Source: Verrucomicrobiales bacterium
GTDB lineage: Bacteria; Verrucomicrobiota; Verrucomicrobiia; Verrucomicrobiales; DEV007
Length of the DNA: 35,940 nt
NCBI GenBank assembly: GCA_029213025.1
Contig: JARGOZ010000066.1
Location: forward strand, 1 to 35,940
Reading direction: 5' to 3'
Shown: piece by piece, positions 17,460 through 25,074 of the stretch
Numbering within the stretch: position 1 is the first letter of the stretch
Layout: each line of letters begins with the position of its first letter
Program-made: the position numbers and the translations under genes
Notes under the pieces: generated by a model
Database searches by the model: none
Told to the model about the DNA's origin: nothing
What the model saw: only the letters and a program-made list of their open reading frames with translations

Positions 17460-18563
17460 ATGATTCGCTTCCTTATTCCATTTCTAACAATAGCCATGCT
17501 CGGTCCCTCCTTCACCGGCGCGGCTGACAAAAAGAAAAAACGACCGGCACCGGTGGTTTCCCCGACGATCCACCAGGACAGAACGGTGACCTTCCGGATC
17601 AAAGCACCTGCGGCGGACAAGGTCTCGGTTTCCGGTGAAATGCTGAAAGGAAAAATCGAACTCACAAAAGGCAAAGACGGGATCTGGTCAGCTACCACCG
17701 ATCCTGTACCACCAGGGCTCTATGGCTACAACTTTTCGGTGGACGGACTGAAAATGATCGATCCCGGCAATCCGGAACTGAAACCGATGCGTTCCCCGAA
17801 AACCAGCGTACTACACATTCCCGGAGGCAATCCCTACGACTTTCAAAACGTCCCCCATGGAACGGTTCATCTTCACAACTACCATTCCGAACCGATCAAC
17901 CGCTACCGGGAAATGCTGGTATATACACCTCCCGGCTATGAAACAGAGGAGAAAGAATATCCCCTGCTGGTTCTCCAACATGGCCACAGCGACAGTTACG
18001 AAACCTGGATCGCCTACGGAAAAGCCCACTGGATTCTCGACAACCTGATTGCAGCCGGGAAAGCCAAACCGATGATTGTGCTCATGCTCGACGGCCATCC
18101 CATTCCCGAATCGTATGGCGGCGGACGTTCGCCGGAAAACACCGAAGAGCTGCGAAAAGATCTCATGCAAGCTGCCCTGCCCATGGTGGAATCACTCTAC
18201 CGGGTCAAACCGGGACGGGAGAACCGCGCTATCGCCGGTTTATCGATGGGTGGCCTGCATTCCCTTACGATAGGCTTGAATGAACTCGACACCTTTAGCA
18301 CAATCGGGGCCTTCAGCGCCGCGCCTCCCGACAGCGCCGCGCTCAAAAAAGCACTGGATAACGCCAACCAAACCAACAACCAGCTCAAATTACTCTGGAT
18401 CGCCTGCGGGGAAGATGATTTCCTGCTGAAAGAAAACCAGACCTTCACCAAAACACTCACCGAAGCCGGTATCGACCACACCTTTATTCTGACTCAAGGC
18501 AGTCACAGTTGGCCGGTGTGGCGGGGCTATCTGGCCGATTTTGTGCCATTGTTGTTCCAATAA
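17460..18563 (+). CDS. Exported carbohydrate esterase (CE1/enterochelin esterase-like)
   Basis: A 367-residue enzyme if started at the ATG at 17460, which opens a signal peptide (IRFLIPFLTIAMLGPSFTG); an ATG at 17424 would add 12 residues (PELISRRKSWG). An N-terminal E-set/CBM48-like domain (about 34-125) contains VTFRIKAPAADKVSVSGE and PPGLYGYNFSVDG. The esterase domain then begins with REMLVYTPPGY. The nucleophile elbow is GLSMGG (Ser262), the probable acid lies in CGEDDFLL (Asp319 or Asp320) and the His is in GSHSWPVWR (His349). This is the layout of xylan feruloyl/acetyl esterases of family CE1. It is the first of three co-directional exported hydrolases; the next start is 13 bases beyond its stop, so they are probably one operon. 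Confidence 0.85.
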   Translation: MIRFLIPFLTIAMLGPSFTGAADKKKKRPAPVVSPTIHQDRTVTFRIKAPAADKVSVSGEMLKGKIELTKGKDGIWSATTDPVPPGLYGYNFSVDGLKMIDPGNPELKPMRSPKTSVLHIPGGNPYDFQNVPHGTVHLHNYHSEPINRYREMLVYTPPGYETEEKEYPLLVLQHGHSDSYETWIAYGKAHWILDNLIAAGKAKPMIVLMLDGHPIPESYGGGRSPENTEELRKDLMQAALPMVESLYRVKPGRENRAIAGLSMGGLHSLTIGLNELDTFSTIGAFSAAPPDSAALKKALDNANQTNNQLKLLWIACGEDDFLLKENQTFTKTLTEAGIDHTFILTQGSHSWPVWRGYLADFVPLLFQ

Positions 18564-18576
18564 ACCACGATCAATT

Positions 18577-20073
18577 ATGTATAGAGAAACATATCCCGTC
18601 AGGCTCTGCTGCCTTTTTCTGCTCCACTGTGCAGTACTGATCGCTACGGCAGAGGACAGCTGGATCGACCTGTTCAACGGCAAAGATCTCACCGGTTGGC
18701 AAGCCAATGCCGATCCCGGTGCGTTTACTGTGAACAACGGAATCCTGACCGCGCACGCCACCCACCCATCGAACAAAGGCCACCTTTTCTATATTGGCGA
18801 TGACGAAGAGCCCGACCGCTTCAAAAACTTCGAACTGGTGATCGAAGCCAAAGGGGAAGCGAACTCCAATTCCGGAATCTTCTTTCATACCGACCGGGCA
18901 ACCCGCGACGGAAAACTGCATTTAAAAAACGGATACGAAATCCAGCTGAACAGCACCAAAAAGGAAAAACGCAAAACGGGCAGCCTCTACGCCGTCCACG
19001 ATCTATCCACGTCACCGGTGGATGAAACCAACTGGTTTACCATCCGAATCCGCGTCGAAGGGAAACATATCCAGGCGTGGATCAATGACAAACAAACCGT
19101 CGACTATGTAGAGCCTGACAACCCGGTTCGCCCTCCGGCCCGGGTCGGTCGATTACTGAATCCTCAGGGAGGTGCTATTGCTCTCCAGGCGCACGATGAC
19201 AAAAGCACATTTCATTTCCGGAAGATCCAAATTCGAAAACTGTTTTCAGCGACCACCGCCAGAGCTAAAATTCATGAAGGCCTCGTATATTCCAAACAGG
19301 ACAAACGTCTAAAGCTCGATCTGTATCTCCCGCAGAAATCTGCCAAGCCGACTCCCTGTATCGTTGTCATCCAGGGCGGAGGGTTTTTGGCGAGAAACGG
19401 CAAAGGATTCCGCCGGTTTGCCGAACACCTCGCGGCAAACGGCTTCGCCGCTGCGACAATTGGCTACCGGGGCCGCCCCGATCACACTTGGAGAACAACT
19501 GTCGCAGATACCAAAACAGCAGTGCGATTTTTGCGCAGCGTCAGCGGGAAATACGGATTGGATCCGAACCGGATTGGCGCTACGGGACGCTCCGCCGGGG
19601 CCACACTTGCTATACTTTTAGCCGTTACCGGTGGTGACGAATTCTCTACGGCAGAAATCGAGCACAATTCGTTTTCCAGCCAGGTTCAGGCAGCCGTTGG
19701 GATTTCCGGAGTTTATGATTTTGTTGCTCGTTTCACGGATCCCGCACAAAAAGCCCTGCAACCCCGGTTTGATTTGAAGATGACCACCAATGGAGAATGG
19801 ATTGGAACGCCTTTTTCCCCGACGGACAAACAATGGCTCGGCGCTTCAGCCGTCAGCCACATCGACTCCGGCGACACGCCTGTTCTGTTGCTTCACAGCA
19901 AAGACGACACCACCGTTCCGTGGTTGCAGTCGCATCAAATGCATTCCGCGATGCAAAAAGCCGGAGCGCGTTCAGAAATTTTTCTCAGCGAAACCGGAGG
20001 ACACGGAGGACCTCCGCGATCGAAGGATTTGATGGTGGCCTACTTCAGAAAAGTATTGGCAAAAAAGAAATAG
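18577..20073 (+). CDS. DUF1080 (3-keto-disaccharide hydrolase-type) domain fused to alpha/beta-hydrolase esterase
   Basis: A 498-residue two-domain exported protein. The ATG at 18577 is favoured over 18541 because it opens the signal peptide (VRLCCLFLLHCAVLIATA) and avoids overlap with the upstream gene. Domain one (about 27-222) is DUF1080/3-keto-disaccharide hydrolase: WIDLFNGKDLTGWQ, FELVIEAKGEANSNSGIFFH, NGYEIQL and a final FHFRKIQIRKL. Domain two (about 232-498) is a BD-FAE-like esterase with oxyanion strand IQGGGF (265-270), GRSAG with Ser339, Asp443/444 in SKDDTTVPW and His476 in GGHGGPP. DUF1080 is a concanavalin-like jelly roll; some members cleave 3-keto-glycosides. Fusion to an esterase suggests one protein that binds or cleaves a glycan and removes an ester group. 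Confidence 0.87.
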   Translation: MYRETYPVRLCCLFLLHCAVLIATAEDSWIDLFNGKDLTGWQANADPGAFTVNNGILTAHATHPSNKGHLFYIGDDEEPDRFKNFELVIEAKGEANSNSGIFFHTDRATRDGKLHLKNGYEIQLNSTKKEKRKTGSLYAVHDLSTSPVDETNWFTIRIRVEGKHIQAWINDKQTVDYVEPDNPVRPPARVGRLLNPQGGAIALQAHDDKSTFHFRKIQIRKLFSATTARAKIHEGLVYSKQDKRLKLDLYLPQKSAKPTPCIVVIQGGGFLARNGKGFRRFAEHLAANGFAAATIGYRGRPDHTWRTTVADTKTAVRFLRSVSGKYGLDPNRIGATGRSAGATLAILLAVTGGDEFSTAEIEHNSFSSQVQAAVGISGVYDFVARFTDPAQKALQPRFDLKMTTNGEWIGTPFSPTDKQWLGASAVSHIDSGDTPVLLLHSKDDTTVPWLQSHQMHSAMQKAGARSEIFLSETGGHGGPPRSKDLMVAYFRKVLAKKK

Positions 20074-20136
20074 AGGCAGCTTTGCGTTGCAGGAAACAGA
20101 TGACAAAAGTCGATCCCGCTTTTCTCTATTCGCCTT

Positions 20137-22179
20137 ATGATTCGCATCCTTTGCCTGACAATTAGTATTGTTAGTTTTTCAACTACACTATTCGCAGAAG
20201 TTACCCGCTTCGAAATCCTGACTCGCGAAGACTTCGCCGGCGGGAAATCGTTCGGCGAAACGGGAGTTTACGAACGTATCGCCGGTAAAGTGCACTTCGA
20301 ACTGGACCCGACGGCGGAAGCCAACGCAACCGTGGTCGATCTCGATCTCGCGCCCCGCAATGAGAGAGGCCACGTGGAACTAAGCGCCGATCTTTTTATC
20401 CTCGCCCCGAAGGACATGAGCAAAGGTAACGGAGCCCTGCTGTACGATGTGAACAATCGCGGCAATTTACTTGCTCTGCGCTATTTCTGTAACGGCAAAT
20501 CCTCCAACGCCCCGGAGACCGAAGCTCACGCGGGAGACGGATTTTTGCTGAAACAGGGCTTTACCCTCGTGTGGAGCGGCTGGGACGGCGAGCTGCTGCC
20601 GGGTAACAGACTGCGCCTCTACCCACCTGTCGTTGCCGATGCGGTAACCGGCAAAGTGCGCTGCGAAATCGTCCCCTCCTCCGATACCAAAAAAACCGTG
20701 ATCAACTGGTCCAACCACGGCTCCTACCGGCCAACGAAACAAGGCCTCGAAACAGCCACGTTAACTCACCGTCTTCTGCCGGGCCATCCACGAGTGCCGA
20801 TTCCCCGCGATCAATGGAGCCTGACCGTCACCGAAATCGAAGACGAACACCCCGGTCAATTGCCGAAGATCGAGCTCGACTTTCCCGCCGGATTAAAAAA
20901 GGCCAACATCTACGAGGTGATCTACGAGGCACAGGATCCGGTGGTGATGGGCACCGGGTTCACCTCCGTGCGGGATTTGATCTCCGCTCTGCGCCACGGC
21001 AGCGGAGCGAACAATCCCCTGCCCTCCGTAGCAAGAACCTACGGATTCGGCGTTTCGCAAAGTGGTCGTTTTCTGCGCGAACTGGTTCACGGCGGCTTCA
21101 ATTCGGACGAATCCGGACGGAAAGTTTTCGATGGCATCATGCCGCATGTCTCCGGTTCCGGGATGGGATCTTTCAATCACAGGTTCGCCCAGCCGACCCG
21201 CCACGTCGGCCAACATGACCATCACGATTATCCGCCGGACCGGTTTCCTTTCGCCTACGGAACACAGACCGATCCGCTCTCCGGACAGACGGACGGAATC
21301 TTCAAGCGTGCGCTCGAAAACGACACGGCACCGCTTGTTTTTCACACCCAGTCCAGTTCAGAATACTGGAATCGCAGCGGTTCGCTTGTTCACACCGATC
21401 CACTCGGTCAGCAGGACGCCGACATACCGGAAAATGTGCGAATCTACTTTTTTGGCGGCACGCAACATGGTCCGGCGGCTTTTCCACCAACTGCAGGAGC
21501 CGGCCAAACGCCCGGCAATCCCGGCAACTACAAACCCCTGGTCCGGGCTCTACTTGTCGCGCTGGATCGCTGGAATGCAGAAGGTAAATCGCCGCCTCCA
21601 AGTCGGTACCCCACCATTCGCGACGGCAATCTCGTTGCGTGGACGCAAAACGCGACCGGCTTTCCGGACATCCCGGGGATTCGTTATCCCGGCGTCATCC
21701 AGCAACCTTCGTGGCTTGATTTCGGACCCCGCTGGAAGGACGAAAGAATCGTCGATTTCCAACCACCGCTGCCGCGCGGAGACTACCGGGTCCTCGTTCC
21801 GCGATCCGATGCTGACGGCAACGATGTCGGTTGCCTGCCACCGCCGGAGGTCGCCGTTCCCGTTGCTACCTATGCCAGTTGGCGCCTGCGCCGGGAGGAT
21901 GCAGGAGCGGGGAATCAACTGCTCAGCCTGAATGGTTCCTATATACCTTTTCCCCAAACCCGGGAAGAAAGAGAAAAAACCGGAGATCCCCGTTTATCAG
22001 TCGAAGAGCGTTACGGCTCTGTGGATGGATACCTCGAGAAACTCGAAGCCCTGTGTAGAGACTACGTCCGTCAGGGCTACCTGCTGGAACAAGATATAGC
22101 CCCGATTGTGGAGACGCAGAAAAATCGGGTTGAACCTCTTTTTGCAGAATCGAATTCCGCGGGACAAGACGCCGAGTAA
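20137..22179 (+). CDS. Exported alpha/beta hydrolase-domain protein (Abhydrolase_10 type)
   Basis: A 680-residue protein with a signal peptide (IRILCLTISIVSFSTTLFA). The mature part begins VTRFEILTREDFAGGKSFGE and VYERIAGKVHFELDP, the characteristic start of a large exported family annotated only as alpha/beta hydrolase domain-containing protein. The nucleophile region is YGFGVSQSGRFLRELVHGGFN, near residues 305-325. HGPAAFPP and a late DGNDVGCLPPPEV segment are also typical. The substrate is unknown for most of the family. It follows the DUF1080-esterase gene after 63 bases on the same strand. This completes a set of three exported hydrolases of different families, which suggests concerted attack on one esterified polymer (inference). 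Confidence 0.8.
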   Translation: MIRILCLTISIVSFSTTLFAEVTRFEILTREDFAGGKSFGETGVYERIAGKVHFELDPTAEANATVVDLDLAPRNERGHVELSADLFILAPKDMSKGNGALLYDVNNRGNLLALRYFCNGKSSNAPETEAHAGDGFLLKQGFTLVWSGWDGELLPGNRLRLYPPVVADAVTGKVRCEIVPSSDTKKTVINWSNHGSYRPTKQGLETATLTHRLLPGHPRVPIPRDQWSLTVTEIEDEHPGQLPKIELDFPAGLKKANIYEVIYEAQDPVVMGTGFTSVRDLISALRHGSGANNPLPSVARTYGFGVSQSGRFLRELVHGGFNSDESGRKVFDGIMPHVSGSGMGSFNHRFAQPTRHVGQHDHHDYPPDRFPFAYGTQTDPLSGQTDGIFKRALENDTAPLVFHTQSSSEYWNRSGSLVHTDPLGQQDADIPENVRIYFFGGTQHGPAAFPPTAGAGQTPGNPGNYKPLVRALLVALDRWNAEGKSPPPSRYPTIRDGNLVAWTQNATGFPDIPGIRYPGVIQQPSWLDFGPRWKDERIVDFQPPLPRGDYRVLVPRSDADGNDVGCLPPPEVAVPVATYASWRLRREDAGAGNQLLSLNGSYIPFPQTREEREKTGDPRLSVEERYGSVDGYLEKLEALCRDYVRQGYLLEQDIAPIVETQKNRVEPLFAESNSAGQDAE

Positions 22180-22190
22180 GCTGGCGGTCT

Positions 22191-22274
22191 CTACTTCACC
22201 GCGTCGGATCCAATGACGAACGGCACGGTGACAGCACCGGACCGCTGAAGAAGATCGTAGCGGAGATCAAATCG
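22191..22274 (-). pseudogene. Possible remnant of a gene 3' end
   Basis: On the minus strand a short frame reads RFDLRYDLLQRSGAVTVPF, then VIGSDAVK and a stop at 22191. It has alternating beta-strand character and no start codon of its own, and it overlaps the last codons of the RRM gene in another frame. It may be the tail of a lost exported protein, but 28 codons is short enough to arise by chance. Confidence 0.2.
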
Positions 22275-22629
22275 ATTTATACACGACTTTCTTGCCGCGC
22301 TTATCGGTAGGGCGATCGTCGACTCGCGGTGCGGATTGCTCCGTAACGTCGTCATTATTGTTTGAAAAGCGACGAACCGGTGGACGGGAACGCTCTTCAG
22401 CTTCGTTTACTTTCAGTTTGCGACCGGCGACGGATTTGCCGTCCAGTTCTTCAATCGCTTTCAGACCGACTTCCGCATCGGCCAGAGTCACGAAGGCAAA
22501 GCCACGTGGGCGTCCGGTTTCCCGGTCGATAGGTCTGGCGAATTCAAGGATAGTTCCGTAGGGTTCAAAGAGATCTTTTACTTCAAATTCAGTTGTGTCG
22601 TAGGACAGGTTGCCGATAAACAGCTTCAT
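22267..22629 (-). CDS. RRM RNA-binding protein (bacterial Rbp type)
   Basis: A 120-residue protein with one RNA recognition motif at residues 1-77. The ATG at 22629 gives the standard start MKLFIGNLSY, with RNP2 (LFIGNL, 3-8) directly at the N-terminus; a longer frame to 22680 would add 17 unrelated residues. RNP1 is RGFAFVTL (42-49) with both aromatic positions. The tail (78-120) is charged and probably disordered (EERSRPPVRRFSNNN, KRGKKVV). Bacterial RRM proteins of this layout bind single-stranded RNA and are often linked to cold response or mRNA fate. The 5' region is about 230 bases without a gene. It holds a GCCC-AAAC-GGGC hairpin at 22738-22749 and an A8 tract at 22716-22723, but nothing I can name. 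Confidence 0.92.
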   Translation of the reverse strand: MKLFIGNLSYDTTEFEVKDLFEPYGTILEFARPIDRETGRPRGFAFVTLADAEVGLKAIEELDGKSVAGRKLKVNEAEERSRPPVRRFSNNNDDVTEQSAPRVDDRPTDKRGKKVVYKSI

Positions 22630-22859
22630 ATAGTCTATAATTAATTTCTGGATGTTAGGAAGGTTCAGTTCAGGTGGCATTGCGCTTCAGCCAGTGAACT
22701 CCAGAGGGACTCTCCAAAAAAAAGACAAACGACCAACGCCCAAACGGGCCTTCAGATTTTAGTTTACCCCTTTACCTTAGCGCATCGTGACAAAAGCGCC
22801 AATTTCTATCGCAAAAAACAGGGACCTTGAATTGCCCAAATCATCACAAACGGCATACC

Positions 22860-24647
22860 CTATTCGAGTTGCAACTTTGCCAGCGTTTCATAAAGTCCAC
22901 CGGATTTTGCCAGTAACTCTTCGTGTGTGCCGCGTTCCAGAATGGCTCCGCCGGACATAACCAGAATCTGATCACAACGCCGCACGGTGCTGAGACGGTG
23001 CGCGATAATAATACTGGTGCGGTTTTCCATCAGTTTATCCAGCGCTCCCTGAACGAGACGCTCACTTTCGGCATCAAGACTGCTGGTCGCTTCATCAAGA
23101 ATTAAAATCGCCGGATCAGCGAGGATCGCACGCGCAATCGCAATCCGCTGCCGTTGCCCGCCGGAAAGCTGAGCTCCCCGGTCTCCGACGAGGGTTTCAT
23201 AACCATCGGAGAGACCTTCGATGAATTCGTGGGCATTCGCCTTTTTGGCGGCTTTGATGATTTCCTCCTCGGTTGCATCGGGTTTGCCGTAGGAAATATT
23301 CTCTCTAATACTACCTCCGAAGAGAAGCACCTCCTGCGGCACCAACGCAAGGTTGCGGCGCAGGGTCGTCAGGGACATATCGCTCACCGGTTTCCCGTCG
23401 ATCAAAATTTCGCCGGAGGTCGGTTCATAAAAGCGGAACAACAGCGATACACTCGTCGATTTTCCGGAACCACTCGGCCCCACCAGAGCGATGCGCTGAC
23501 CGGCTTTCGCTTTCAGATCAAAATCATGCAGCACGATGGAATCGGGCCGGGTCGGATAGGCGAAACTGACACCGTTCATCTCGATCTCCCCTTTGAACCG
23601 GGTTTTCGGTGCGTCGGCAGTATCATCCACCTCGATGTCGTCCCGCAAAATTTCACGAACCCGCTCCGTAGCGCCGAGTGACCGTTGCAGCTGCGCGATG
23701 AGTTCGGGAAACTGCAGAAAGGAGGCCGCAATCATTCCGGTGAGCCCGGCAAACTGAGTCAGTTCCTCGTTACTGATTGCTCCATTGTTTAACATCCGCA
23801 TCGCAAACCAGGTAACCAGAATCAATGCCGAGCTGAACGCGAAAATAATGAAAGCAATGAACAACGCCCGGGGAATCGCCGCACGAATTACGGTGGAAAG
23901 ATACTCCCCGAGATTTTTGTCGTAGCGAGCCATCTCGTAGGCCTCATTGCGAAAAGCTTTCACACTGATGATGCTCTGCAGGCTCTCATCCACTACCACC
24001 TGCGACGCGGCAAGATTGTCCTGCGCGAGTCGCGTCAATTTCCGAATCCTCGCGCCGAAAAAAGCGATCAAAACGATCACAACCGGAATCGTCCCGATCA
24101 TAAACAGAGAAAGTTTCACCGACATCTGCAAAATGAGAATCAAACATAGAACCAGCATCACAGAATGCCGGATCAGCATGGGGATCGTCCCCACAAGCGT
24201 TTCGCGCATAGCTTCGACATCGTTAGCGAGACGGGATGCCAGTTCACCTACCCGCCGTTTGTTCAAAGTCGACATGGGCAGACGGATGATCCGGCTGAAA
24301 GTATCGCGCCGCAGCGCAGCGAGAGCCCGTTCCGACGCCTTCGCAAACAACAGAATTCGCCAAAAAGCGATAAAAGCCTGAGTCGATACAATCGCGACGA
24401 GAAACCAGGCTTTGTCATTCAGCTCCGCCAGCCATTCCGCGCCGGTGGCACCGCCGATTCCTTTACCGACCAGAGCGGTGAGTTCTTTGATGAACAGAAT
24501 CGTCATCCCGCCGGTGATGGCGAGCGCAATGAGCGCCGGGATAAATACTTTGTAATGGGGCCGCAGGTAAGTCAGAAAAAAACCGGCATCTTTCCACGCC
24601 GCTTTGTCCCAGAGCTTTTTGCTGGATCGTTCTTCTTTTTGCTTCAT
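22860..24647 (-). CDS. ABC exporter with fused permease and ATPase (MsbA-like)
   Basis: A 595-residue half-transporter that would work as a homodimer in the inner membrane. The permease part (about 30-325) has six hydrophobic segments. The ATPase part has Walker A GPSGSGKST (390-398), Q-loop around PQEVLLFGGSIRENI, signature LSGGQ (494-498), Walker B ILILDEA (514-520), D-loop SLDAES and H-loop His550. Sequence style fits lipid A or multidrug flippases of the MsbA type; the substrate cannot be decided. The only sensible start is the ATG at 24647. This codon lies inside the dispersed repeat ACTGTACCCTGTTGAATG, and on the minus strand the repeat also supplies the TGA just before it. The gene is not linked to other LPS genes. 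Confidence 0.93.
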   Translation of the reverse strand: MKQKEERSSKKLWDKAAWKDAGFFLTYLRPHYKVFIPALIALAITGGMTILFIKELTALVGKGIGGATGAEWLAELNDKAWFLVAIVSTQAFIAFWRILLFAKASERALAALRRDTFSRIIRLPMSTLNKRRVGELASRLANDVEAMRETLVGTIPMLIRHSVMLVLCLILILQMSVKLSLFMIGTIPVVIVLIAFFGARIRKLTRLAQDNLAASQVVVDESLQSIISVKAFRNEAYEMARYDKNLGEYLSTVIRAAIPRALFIAFIIFAFSSALILVTWFAMRMLNNGAISNEELTQFAGLTGMIAASFLQFPELIAQLQRSLGATERVREILRDDIEVDDTADAPKTRFKGEIEMNGVSFAYPTRPDSIVLHDFDLKAKAGQRIALVGPSGSGKSTSVSLLFRFYEPTSGEILIDGKPVSDMSLTTLRRNLALVPQEVLLFGGSIRENISYGKPDATEEEIIKAAKKANAHEFIEGLSDGYETLVGDRGAQLSGGQRQRIAIARAILADPAILILDEATSSLDAESERLVQGALDKLMENRTSIIIAHRLSTVRRCDQILVMSGGAILERGTHEELLAKSGGLYETLAKLQLE

Positions 24648-24649
24648 TC

Positions 24650-24703
24650 AACAGGGTACAGTGGGACACTTAACAGGGTACAGTCCGACTGTAAACAGGG
24701 TTA
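24650..24703 (-). repeat. Dispersed 22-bp-period motif, locus 3 (three tandem copies)
   Basis: AACAGGGTACA occurs at 24650-24660 and 24672-24682, with a degenerate AACAGGGTTA at 24694-24703, each step exactly 22 bases. Read on the minus strand the last copy runs into the ABC exporter start codon (CCCTGTTGAATG). TACAGTC and GACTGTA at 24679-24693 form an extra small inverted repeat. Apart from a short plus-strand frame at 24906, I see nothing else in the 24704-24905 gap. Confidence 0.88.
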
Positions 24704-24905
24704 AATCATATGCACCCGCCAATGTGGATACGATTTCCCGGAAGACACTTCGCTTGAAGTGATGACGGGCTATCGATACTCGTTGCAACTCCAGCAACAC
24801 ATCAGCAACTTCGAGCGTTTTGCCGAATTTTGCGCTGGAGGAATTCGAAAAAAGCGGCACTGTCTCCCCGAAATACCGGCACAATGCCGTGACACCTTTT
24901 AGACT

Positions 24906-24998
24906 ATGAATGACCTGACGTTTATTTTCATCCTTTTCTCCTCGATGACAGTGATTGGACTGTTGATCCTCGCCTGCGCCAAGCCGGTAAAGCGATAG
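24906..24998 (+). CDS. Putative 30-residue single-span membrane protein
   Basis: A 30-codon frame that starts MNDLTFIFILFSSMTVIGLL and ends LACAKPVKR. It has a short acidic N-terminus, one hydrophobic stretch of about 20 residues and a basic tail (KPVKR), a layout that suits an N-out, C-in membrane miniprotein. It resembles KdpF and other accessory miniproteins in size and shape only; no kdp gene is nearby. It lies alone between the ABC exporter promoter and the cysJ terminator. No Shine-Dalgarno sequence is visible, which is true of most genes here. It could be a chance frame. Confidence 0.35.
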   Translation: MNDLTFIFILFSSMTVIGLLILACAKPVKR

Positions 24999-25012
24999 TT
25001 CTTCGAGGACAG

Positions 25013-25045
25013 AAAAAAGCCCCGCCTGTATAAACAGAACGGGGC
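25013..25045 (-). terminator. Rho-independent terminator of cysIJ
   Basis: On the minus strand GCCCCG pairs with CGGGGC (stem ends 25045 and 25019), with an inner CTGT/ACAG extension, followed by six T (25018-25013). It lies 30 bases beyond the cysJ stop. Confidence 0.85.
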
Positions 25046-25074
25046 CGCGTAACACCAAATACCAAACGGATATT

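Noticed and set aside
24648..25058. Minus-strand open frame of 136 codons ending at the ABC exporter start
   Set aside because: It runs through the cysJ terminator and the repeat, has no convincing start inside, and I recognise no domain; the stop next to the exporter ATG comes from the repeat itself.
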